53,403 bases of DNA from positions 1-53,403 of the forward strand of contig JASANZ010002140.1 of the NCBI GenBank assembly GCA_030849805.1, given 5' to 3'. Positions 30,839 to 39,273 of this stretch are shown here, piece by piece. The notes below the pieces were generated by a model, which was given only the letters and a program-made list of their open reading frames with translations, was not told where the DNA came from and searched no databases. The translations under genes and the position numbers were made by a program. The DNA comes from Sergeia podlipaevii. Lineage: Eukaryota; Euglenozoa; Kinetoplastea; Trypanosomatida; Trypanosomatidae. The number at the start of each line of letters is the position of its first letter. The stretch's first letter is position 1.

Positions 30839-32839
30839 TTACAAAGCAGATGCGTGCTCACGCTGGAATTCCTCGAGCCCAGCAGAATCGTACACGGCAC
30901 GACTAAAGCCATCAATGCTGTCCTCCATGTACTTTTTCATCCAGTCACGATTCTGCAGGCAATCTGGAACCCCCGTGGCATCGCCAAAAACTTTCAGCAG
31001 CGCTTGAGAGCACAGCGCATTCAAGTCAGCGCCACTGAAACCTTCTGTGTACATTGCCAACTCTTGTACATCAGCGGCAGTGTCCTTCAAGAGTAACGAA
31101 AGGATCTCAGCACGATCCTGTGTATTGGGCAAAGGAACGTGAACAAGATAGTCAAACCGACCTGGCCGTAGCAGCGCTGGATCAATGAGATGGGGAACAT
31201 TAGTGGCTCCAATAAAGCAAACGTCTTTGATTGCGGCAAACCCGTCCATCTCAGTGAGGAGAGTAGAAAGCAATCGCGCCTGACTGGCGTCGTGCTCACC
31301 ATGGCTTCTTCGTGCGCCAAGTACTTCAACTTCATCAAAGAAAACAATGCATGGAGACTGCTGCGACGCCTTCGCAAACACGTCCCGCAGCATCTGCTCG
31401 CTCTCACCAACAAAAGCGCTCATCACAGTTGCAGAGTCAAGATAAATGAGGGAAAAGAGCCCCTCGGAGCACAAAGCCTTGACCAGCGTGGTCTTGGCAC
31501 ATCCAGGTGGGCCGTAGAGCAGGATACCGCGTGGCGGGCTCAGCCCAAACCGCGCAAATACCTCCGGCTGCCGCTGTGGCCACACTAGTGCCCTGCGCAG
31601 TCTGTCCTTCACGTCGTCAAGGCCGCCAATGTCTGACCACTGTACGGGACGCGAGAGAGGTATGGCACCATGGCATGCGCCATGACCCACCTCAAGCACC
31701 TCCGCAGCGGTCTTCCCCACCAGCGTGAGAGCCTCAGCAGCGCATTCCTCAGCGGTCGTACCGCGGCAGCTGGCCAACAGAGCAGCACGCATGGAGGCGT
31801 CAGGGAGAGAAAGAACAATGTGCGTAGTGAACAACGCGGACATCGCCTCTCCCGCACAAGTTTGACTATAATCTGTAGAAACTGCGACGATCACTACAGA
31901 TGTTGAATGAACAGATAACCGCGTCATGTCCGCCATGAGCTTGCGCAGTGTTAAAGCTGCGACCTCGGGCTCCTCAGCAGCGAAGTACGCCTCCGCAGGG
32001 TCCACAAGAAGCACTAGCACGCCGCGCGATCGGGTGAATGATTTCGCTACAGTAAAAGCAGAAAACGTGGGTGTCCACGTCAAGCAATCTACTTCTGTGG
32101 CAGCAGAGGCGAGGCACTGACGGACAAGGCTTCTCACGCCACAGCCACGTGGCCCACGTACCATCATGCCGGTCTTCACACAACTGTTCTGTGCAGAAGA
32201 CGCTGCTGCCATCCTTATCACCGCAGTGAGCGTAGCAATCTCTTCATCAAGGCCAACTAGTTGTCCAGATACAGAGACACAAGCATCGCTCGCGCTTGAT
32301 GGGGGGTGACTGCACCTTCGGCGCCTGTCGTTGAGTTGCATGCGACATCGCGCACCTATAAAAGCAATGGCCCCGTGTCCACCAAGTACATCCACGGCAG
32401 TCGCTTCATACACACCATCTGCAGTTTGCACTGCCGCCCCTACCGCCACGCATGTGCCAATGAGGAGTGCACTAAGTTGCACCGGGGTCGCACGAGTATC
32501 CAGACGAGGTCCAGTAAGCGTGAGTGTCTTCGCCTCGCATGGGTAGAGGGGACAGCTTACAGCAAGGACAACGCTTCCGTGTGGTGATGGTAGAAAACAA
32601 CGCGTCCCAGCTTTCACTTCGCCACGCCATTCGATCCGATGCTCCACCCATGGCGTAAAGTCCTGGCTCATTCTTCGCCTTGCAGCATCGGCATCTAGAG
32701 CAAAGACTGTTTTTAAAGTATAAGATGCGCCAAGACCTCCGTGTTCAGTCACAACTCTACATAAAAATACCTTGTCTCCCAACCGAACACACGCGCACGA
32801 GTGACTTGCACAAGCCCAATTATTCGGCACGCGAATCAT
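30839..32839 (-). CDS. AAA ATPase, AFG2/CDC48-like, first ATPase domain degenerate
   Basis: A 666-residue AAA protein. The C-terminal ATPase domain (about 405-640) is intact: the entry motif W-S-D-I-G-G-L-D-D-V-K, Walker A G-P-P-G-C-A-K-T-T near 440, pore loop residues near F-V-G-E-S-E, Walker B I-V-F-F-D-E near 500, sensor 1 G-A-T-N and arginine finger R-P-G-R-F-D. The Cys-Ala in Walker A and the W-P at the domain start recall AFG2/SPATA5 and CDC48. An earlier region (about 200-380) aligns in layout to a first ATPase domain, but its Walker A reads G-P-R-G-C-G-V-R-S, lacking the Lys-Thr, and its Walker B reads L-V-D-P. It is therefore probably unable to use ATP. It is shorter than usual AFG2 or PEX1/PEX6. 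A role in ribosome maturation (AFG2) or peroxisome (PEX) is possible; I favour AFG2-like. The ATG lies seven bases after the first AG. Confidence 0.82.
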   Translation of the reverse strand: MIRVPNNWACASHSCACVRLGDKVFLCRVVTEHGGLGASYTLKTVFALDADAARRRMSQDFTPWVEHRIEWRGEVKAGTRCFLPSPHGSVVLAVSCPLYPCEAKTLTLTGPRLDTRATPVQLSALLIGTCVAVGAAVQTADGVYEATAVDVLGGHGAIAFIGARCRMQLNDRRRRCSHPPSSASDACVSVSGQLVGLDEEIATLTAVIRMAAASSAQNSCVKTGMMVRGPRGCGVRSLVRQCLASAATEVDCLTWTPTFSAFTVAKSFTRSRGVLVLLVDPAEAYFAAEEPEVAALTLRKLMADMTRLSVHSTSVVIVAVSTDYSQTCAGEAMSALFTTHIVLSLPDASMRAALLASCRGTTAEECAAEALTLVGKTAAEVLEVGHGACHGAIPLSRPVQWSDIGGLDDVKDRLRRALVWPQRQPEVFARFGLSPPRGILLYGPPGCAKTTLVKALCSEGLFSLIYLDSATVMSAFVGESEQMLRDVFAKASQQSPCIVFFDEVEVLGARRSHGEHDASQARLLSTLLTEMDGFAAIKDVCFIGATNVPHLIDPALLRPGRFDYLVHVPLPNTQDRAEILSLLLKDTAADVQELAMYTEGFSGADLNALCSQALLKVFGDATGVPDCLQNRDWMKKYMEDSIDGFSRAVYDSAGLEEFQREHASAL

Positions 32840-35063
32840 ACCGCCGCTAAATCAATAAAAAAAAAAAGGCACCTTGTGCTGGGTGGTGCGGCTGGCATTC
32901 TATATGTTAAATATGATCACAGAAAAAGAAAAGAGAGAAAAGAAAAGCGAAAGACAAAAAAAATGACTACATAAAGAGATAAGAAATCTATACAAATGGT
33001 ATGACAACAACGTGCAGAAAACGCGGATTAGCCTGCAAAACACGTATGTTAAGAAGCAAAGAGAGAAAACAAATGGTTAAATTATCTCAGTGATATCTGA
33101 CAAAATAAGGGGGAGGGAGAAAAAAAGAATATCGGCAATTGTTGTTTCATTTGAAGTGTATTGCATGAGAGAGACTCGTGCGCGGGTGGTATCGTGTCGC
33201 ACAAGGATACAAAGTGCACACGCGCACATACACTTGCATACAACATCTTGAGTACAGAAAGCGAAAAAATTGAAGAAAAAGAAAAGAAAAGAAAAATACA
33301 ACGGGTGAACTACGTACGCAAATACAGTGACCAGAAACACGGTTTCCCCCCTCCCTTTAAAAAGAAGAGGGGGGGAGGAACAAAAAATACTTTTATTGAT
33401 CTGTAGTTTTTATGATAATTTTTCAGAGAAAAAATACCTTCCACCTTACGGCTCTACTACAAGTTCATTGCCGATTCTTGGTACGTTTCAATGATCTATA
33501 CTCAAGAATTGCATGATCAGAAAGGCATCTAGAAAAAAAAAGGGGGGATCATTTCAAAACAAAAAAAAAATCTCTCAACGCGGGGTAGCAGAAAAAAACG
33601 AATGCCACGCCAAAGTGTCGTCACTCCTCCTCGGCTGCTAGCACATTCCAAGCCACGCCCCTGCACAGTCATCTGCAGAGCAAAGGATAAATTAATACGC
33701 AGTGCATTACACCATTGTTGTCTTCTTTCAGATATACAGTAATGCTATTATTATTATTATTAGCACATAATATATATGTTGATGAACAACTGCGTATTTA
33801 TTTTCCTAAGCATTGCGCGTGTGCAAATCTATATGTATATACCAAAAAAAAATATTTATGGGTGCAAGCATGGCCCCTGGTTTGTATACTTTTGCAGAGA
33901 AAAAATGCGTGGCTACCTCAATAGCAAGTAATTATGGCAATAAAGCGCTCATTCTAGAAGTTCAAACAGCTTATAGACGGATCGCGTAATTTTTTACTGT
34001 TGTTACTCTTGGCCTCTCAGTGTCATTTTCTCCTTTGCCAATATGTGTCCATCCCAGACGCCTGAGTATATCTTCCTTTTTTTTAGTCAAAGCAATTACA
34101 TGACAAATACTCACTACCCAATACACACGCGTAAATAAATGAAAGGGAGTTCCATCGTAATACATTTGATTTCTCAATGATTGAATCTATGAAAATGTGG
34201 TGAAACAGTAAAGTGAAAACAAAAACAATATATAAATAAATATATGTATATATATAATGGGGTACTATAATATAAGGTGAACTACGACGCTGCCTCGCAT
34301 GCTCTATATATAGGCCACCTGAGAACAAAAAAAAAAAAAAAAAATGTGCAGCAATTATTGCTCAACGGAAAAGATCCTTTCCTTCTATGCCATTTCTTTT
34401 TTGTTTTCTTGCGTACGATCGTCCATGCTCCTTTCCTCATCAATTCCAAAAATTGAAACGTAAAATAGAAGAAAAGTAGTACAAACGTCACTACAGCATG
34501 CATTTTTCCTTTAAAGGCAACGTATCATGTTAAATATATAAAGATACTTTTACAAAACAAAAGATAGTGAGAAAGCGTTTTCTCTTTCTCTTTTTAAAAG
34601 ATACAAACAAAAAGGTCTTGCACAGACACCCTTTTACATAGCGCTGCGTCGCTCTCTCAATATTCTATTAGAATGCTATCCACACTTGCAGCAAAAAGTA
34701 ATATAATCTCCTTTTCATTTTCAGATGCAAAAGACAAAAGGAAAAGAAGAAACTGGTGTGCTGCAAAAATAAATAAATAAAACGGGGGGAAGGAACAGGT
34801 GTGACCGTCTATGTCAAAAAAAAAAAAGAAGAAACGATGTATGATTGTGTGCGTGTATGTATGTATGCATGAATATATATGTGTGTAAAAACAAAAAAAG
34901 AGAGTGTTAAGCTGCCCTCTTCCAAAAAAAGAGAAAGGCTACAGAAAGAAGATTGTACAAAAAAAAAAAATTGTGCTCATTGTACAATCCCCAGTTATAG
35001 TTATTAACAGCTCTCACTTGTTTTCTCTATTTCTCATTTCATTTGGCTATTTTTTCCCCCTTT
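32840..35063. other. gene-poor spacer of 2.2 kb
   Basis: No convincing gene on either strand; short frames here are runs of Phe, Tyr, Lys and Ile. It holds several A-runs (32857-32867, 34327-34344, 34816-34826, 34959-34970), an ATT microsatellite at 33746-33762 and G-rich patches near 33110-33120 and 33367-33378. The amount of sequence between genes is about twice the local norm. No tRNA-like boxes were found by eye. Confidence 0.5.
32847..32867 (-). promoter_or_regulatory. predicted trans-splice acceptor for the AAA gene
   Basis: On the minus strand T11 is followed by ATTGATTTAG. The AG at 32848-32847 is the first after the tract and leaves a seven-base leader before the ATG at 32839. Confidence 0.55.
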
Positions 35064-36626
35064 CTAATGCCAAGTTTTGGGAGTCGTCTGCGATACGCAC
35101 ATGGAGAGCGGCGCCATCTTCGTGCCGAATAAACACATCTGCACGGTTGCTCCGTTGGGTCCATAAACGGCATCCTCGTCAAGAACGTCTTGGATAGGGT
35201 TGCGCGCGGGCTGCACACGAACTGTGTGGCCAAACAAAGCGGCGCCATTGAGGCGCATCGCCGCACTCGCGCCATCCAATGTCTGCATCTCCACAAAGGC
35301 AAAAAGAGTGCTGTAACCATTGCCCGCACAAACGCGCACCTTGTTCACGGGGCCAGCCATGACAAGCAGGTCCATCAGCATCTTCTGTGGGAGCACGGTG
35401 GGAAGGTGTGACACGTAAACAGTGCGGCGCTTGGACTCCTCTTGTTGCTGAGCTGTAGGCTCGCATTCCAGCTGGTGCTGCTTGGTCTTCATCGGAGACA
35501 GCGGAGTGATGGCAAAGTCGTCGCTACCGGAGAGGAGCATATCAACGGATGACTGTTGCTGCGACTGCTGGGGGCAGACGCTCAGTTGCCGTAGGTGTCC
35601 AAGCAGCGAAGAAGCAAGGCTGCTACCAGGTGGCATGTGAGAGGCGCACTGACCAACGAGAGCCCAGAAGGAGGCCTTGGAAATTGGAAAAGGGAGGGAA
35701 CCGCACACGTGCGCGATCATGCAGATGCCGTCAGCCTGAGGAACGCTGGTCACACCGCGCTCGAGAATACGGGTTGCAAGTTGAAACGGATCGCCAGAAA
35801 TGATGCGCATTGCAAACATGTTGCCAATAGCAACGCCGCAGTTAGTTGCCTGGAGTGCGCAGCGGCCATTGTCCTCGAGCAGACTGCGCAGCAGCTGCTT
35901 AAGCAACTGCTCGCGAAACTCAGTAGCCGCCGCCCAGTTAGGCGACAATTCGGTGAGGCTTGTCATAATGCGCTGCAGTGTAGAAACAGATGCACGCCCA
36001 ACCTCCGCCACCATCTCCGCTGCACACGCCACTGTGTCGCTGCACCGCTCCACGGCGGCCGCAACCTCGCGCTCCGTACAGTCGCTATAAAGCGCAGTGA
36101 GGAACGATTTCAGTGAGGCTGCGGGGGCAAAGTTGAAAAAAGAAGAGGCGGCCCCAAACGGCGAGGCAGCGCAGAAAGCAGCGGCAGCAGCAGCTGCAGG
36201 TGTGGAGGCCGCTGCAACACTGGCGCGAGCGCGGACAACAATGACCTCTTCCAGGGAGGCACGGCTCACGGCAAGAGCTTGCGTCTGACGACACGGAATG
36301 AAAGCGTTCATCTTCTCAGCGGCAAGATTGGCCATTTCCTCCATCTCAAAGCCGACAAATCCGGAAAGGCACCCGCTGTCCCAGAAGGTAAAGGCCTCAT
36401 CGCCTCCGTAAGGGTAAAACATCTTCTTGAGTGCAGCATCTGTCGTGTTAGCCTCAAGCTGAGACACGCGAATCCAATGCTTTGAGATGAGCATGCATGG
36501 CTCGCTGTCATCATGGCTGGTAAAGAAAGAAGAGGTGTCATTGCCGGCGGTACGCTCAGCGGTGGAGCGAGAGCTGCTCGCCGTTGACGCTGCCTTATAA
36601 GGAGAGATATCCCAAGAAATGTTCAT
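35064..36626 (-). CDS. RNA-binding protein with two RRM-like domains
   Basis: A 520-residue protein. Residues about 50-120 form a degenerate RRM (W-I-R-V-S-Q-L at RNP2, L-S-G-F-V-G-F at RNP1). After a Pro/Ala/Ser-rich linker, residues about 165-345 are an all-helical domain of paired helices whose layout recalls a MIF4G fold; this is inference from pattern only. A Gln/Ser-rich linker leads to a clearer RRM at about 395-475, with V-Y-V-S-H-L (RNP2) and L-F-A-F-V-E-M (RNP1). In trypanosomatids gene control is mostly post-transcriptional, so an RRM-helical-RRM protein of this kind may act on mRNA stability or translation; no target can be inferred. It starts at the first ATG, about 21 bases after an AG (GAGCAG). 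Confidence 0.82.
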   Translation of the reverse strand: MNISWDISPYKAASTASSSRSTAERTAGNDTSSFFTSHDDSEPCMLISKHWIRVSQLEANTTDAALKKMFYPYGGDEAFTFWDSGCLSGFVGFEMEEMANLAAEKMNAFIPCRQTQALAVSRASLEEVIVVRARASVAAASTPAAAAAAAFCAASPFGAASSFFNFAPAASLKSFLTALYSDCTEREVAAAVERCSDTVACAAEMVAEVGRASVSTLQRIMTSLTELSPNWAAATEFREQLLKQLLRSLLEDNGRCALQATNCGVAIGNMFAMRIISGDPFQLATRILERGVTSVPQADGICMIAHVCGSLPFPISKASFWALVGQCASHMPPGSSLASSLLGHLRQLSVCPQQSQQQSSVDMLLSGSDDFAITPLSPMKTKQHQLECEPTAQQQEESKRRTVYVSHLPTVLPQKMLMDLLVMAGPVNKVRVCAGNGYSTLFAFVEMQTLDGASAAMRLNGAALFGHTVRVQPARNPIQDVLDEDAVYGPNGATVQMCLFGTKMAPLSMCVSQTTPKTWH

Positions 36627-37164
36627 GACGGGTAAAAGTGAAGAACTGCTCGCCCCTGGGTGTAGCCTGAAATGTATGTTCTATAGGAAATACACGATCG
36701 CCACAAAACTTGTTTAAAAGAATCTGTCGAGATAAACTGATGTGGAGAAAAGATAATCTTATCTATATCAAATAAAAAGAAAAGAGATAGTGGGGAGGGG
36801 AAACTAGTGGTTTTCTATCAAATATGTAACTTTGTATGATGAGACGAGATATTGTGCTCGCAAGTGTGAATATATATGGGGAGAGGGAGAGAAAGAAAAG
36901 AAAAAAGAACTATATTTGTGTGTAATAGAAGCAATAAACTAGGCATATTTGAGGGGGGGGAAGAAACGCATTAGAAGAGAAAAGAATTGGGAACAAATTG
37001 CTTTCAATCGAAGACAAGTATGAGAAGAAAAACAGTATTTAAAAGATGGAAGAAAACAAGGTATTACTTTCTGCTGTTCAATTTTAAAGTATTATCTGTA
37101 AGTTGCTGCTTTTTCCAGTTTTTTTTGTGTGTGTGCAAACGCGGATTGTAATGAATCGAACACT
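36627..37164. other. gap between RRM gene and RNase III-like gene
   Basis: No gene seen. It contains a G8 run at 36953-36960, purine-rich plus-strand stretches and a short TG tract near 37126-37135. Confidence 0.5.
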
Positions 37165-38445
37165 CTAGTTAGGAGATATGTTCAGTTGTTGGAGCGCCTG
37201 CTGAACCAGCATGCGGCGTCGAGCATCGTTCCACAGCTCCGGCGCCTCTTCAGCTACACCCGATGCTACCGTACGGGTGGCAGAAAGTGCCGCCGGTTCA
37301 CCACGCTTGTCCTCGCAAAAGACTTGATACCGTGGTGCATCAAATCTTGTGTTATTGCACAGTGGACGCATGTAGGACTTGGCACTGCCAAACTCAGGTA
37401 CTGCAGTGAGTGGACGCACATTTACCACCTGATCCATGTCGTGCAGCAGCACGGAAGGAGACTGGGGAACAGTGGTGAGTGAAAGAGCTCCGATAGTACG
37501 CGGGGTCATGTGCAGTTGCAAAGGGAGTGACATAGGGGCATTCACCCACACCTCCTTGAGAGACTGCAGCAGCGGTTCTAACTCCCTGTAGAGCAACTCT
37601 GCGGGCACACACTCGAGAAGATGAGCACACAGTACGTGCAAGATGAGCACATCGGATGGTGGAAAAAGAGCATTGTTGTGCGTGCGGTCAGTGGCCTTCG
37701 TGCGTGCAGTAAACCACCGCATCTCTCCCACGATAGCGCATAACATGCTGCTCTTGGCGTCTGGAGGAGGCGTCGGTAGGCGACTGCGTCGGTCACCTGT
37801 TGATTTCTTTTTTCGTGTCGGCCGAGCACCGACTACAGTTGACAACTCAAGCTCATCAAACATTGAGGTGTAGGAAGCCTCACTGAGAACACGGTTCAGC
37901 ACTTGAGTGTACGTGGAATGATCAAGAGTAGGAAACAGCTTCAGAAGTCGTAGCCGTACCTCTGCACGTAGCACAGACTCGCCAAACAATGCAAGGCGGC
38001 CAAACTCACGAGTAGTATTCCACGTACTGGGTTTCTCCAAGTAGTACAGCAAGCCATGCAACAGAATGTTATGGCGGCGCAGGAACCGTATCGCAGCCCG
38101 CTGAGAGGCCACTCGTCGCGTAGTTTTTGCGTGGTCAAACTCCCTCAAAAGGCGGCAGGAGTTCGTTATTTGATGATACACATCTCTTATTGGAATTGGG
38201 CCATCTGGTGAACACAAGCGCTGCTTGAGCGCGTCGCGCAACTTCCCCTCATAGCTCATTGAGTACTCAGCCCAATCGTCGCTTTTCAACTGGCTAATGG
38301 GGGTGCAGCGTCGCACTGAACTACTTGGAGCTGTTGCTACCTCGCCAGGTGCATTACCTGTGTGCACAGTAGCAACCGCAGCCGCAGAAGAAGCGATGGA
38401 CGCACGTGCTATGCGTCTGCTTGATAAAAATGTGAATGAGCGCAT
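37165..38445 (-). CDS. probable mitochondrial protein with degenerate RNase III-like fold
   Basis: A 426-residue protein. The first 30 residues are rich in Arg, Ser and Ala without acids, typical of a mitochondrial presequence. Residues about 105-200 resemble an RNase III domain: R-L-L-R-E-F at the start, then F-G-R-L-A-L-F-G-E-S-V-L near 148-159 in place of the signature L-E-F-L-G-D-A-V-L, followed by a helix and K-L-F-P. The first catalytic Glu is replaced by Ala and the later acidic pair is not seen, so it is unlikely to cut RNA. Such pseudo-RNase III proteins occur in mitoribosomes (mL44 type) and in trypanosome RNA editing complexes; I cannot choose between them. The ATG lies two bases after the first AG behind a T11 tract, which fixes the start. 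Confidence 0.8.
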   Translation of the reverse strand: MRSFTFLSSRRIARASIASSAAAVATVHTGNAPGEVATAPSSSVRRCTPISQLKSDDWAEYSMSYEGKLRDALKQRLCSPDGPIPIRDVYHQITNSCRLLREFDHAKTTRRVASQRAAIRFLRRHNILLHGLLYYLEKPSTWNTTREFGRLALFGESVLRAEVRLRLLKLFPTLDHSTYTQVLNRVLSEASYTSMFDELELSTVVGARPTRKKKSTGDRRSRLPTPPPDAKSSMLCAIVGEMRWFTARTKATDRTHNNALFPPSDVLILHVLCAHLLECVPAELLYRELEPLLQSLKEVWVNAPMSLPLQLHMTPRTIGALSLTTVPQSPSVLLHDMDQVVNVRPLTAVPEFGSAKSYMRPLCNNTRFDAPRYQVFCEDKRGEPAALSATRTVASGVAEEAPELWNDARRRMLVQQALQQLNISPN

Positions 38446-39273
38446 TGCTAATATAGGATTTTTAAAAAAAAAAAGTTAACGATACTTGACAGCGCTGCTA
38501 CGAGCCACAGAAGTATGCAAATTGACTAGCAGTGACGATGCCGATAGAGCTTCTGCCGGTGCCCTGTATGCAGTAAAGTGGTAATCGCTGCTAGACAGCT
38601 GCCGCTGCGTAAAAACATCAAAAAGAAAAAAAAAGAGGATGAGAAAAAAAAGGATGTATGAGTACCCCAGGAGAAAAAAAAAATAGAGTTAGTTCTCTTT
38701 TGAGATAGTAAGTCAAGTATAAGGATGCACAACGGGTATTGATCGCAATGGTGAAACGTCAAGTGTTTGGCTTGTTGTTGTTGTTGTCGCTACTCCTCCT
38801 TTTCTGCACTCACTTCACTGGTACCAAGTGTGCGTATATAGAGGCACTCTCCCCAAGTCCTGCTCCTGTACGCGTGTGTATGGGCACCAAAATGCAGCAG
38901 TTATAGAAGAAAAAAAAGGAAAAATGTACACTGAAGAAGGAGCAAAAAAGATTCAATAAAAAAAAAAAATGTACAATATACAAAATGAATAAGCCACTAG
39001 CAAGATGGCATGGCACTCATCAGCCAAATCACTAATGATAGTGTTCGTGTGCAGAGCACAATCAAGATGTTGCACGCACACTGTACTATGCAACAACAAC
39101 AAAAAAAAGAAAGCAATGTGGACTCGCAGGAGTAACTTGGCATCGCTTCAGCCCTCCTTGCCATGCACAAAGTGTGTATATATATATGTGCGTTTATGTT
39201 TGCTGTTTAATATACATATCACCAGAAATGCAAATATACAGAGTATGATGAGCTTTGTACAAGCAATAAGAAA
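38446..39273. other. gap between RNase III-like and TSNAXIP1-like genes
   Basis: No gene seen. A-runs at 38464-38474, 38684-38693 and 38958-38969, and a TATATA stretch near 39177-39188. Confidence 0.5.
38448..38474 (-). promoter_or_regulatory. predicted trans-splice acceptor two bases before the ATG
   Basis: On the minus strand T11 is followed by AAAAATCCTATATTAG, then CA and the ATG at 38445. The AG at 38449-38448 is the first after the tract. Confidence 0.55.
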
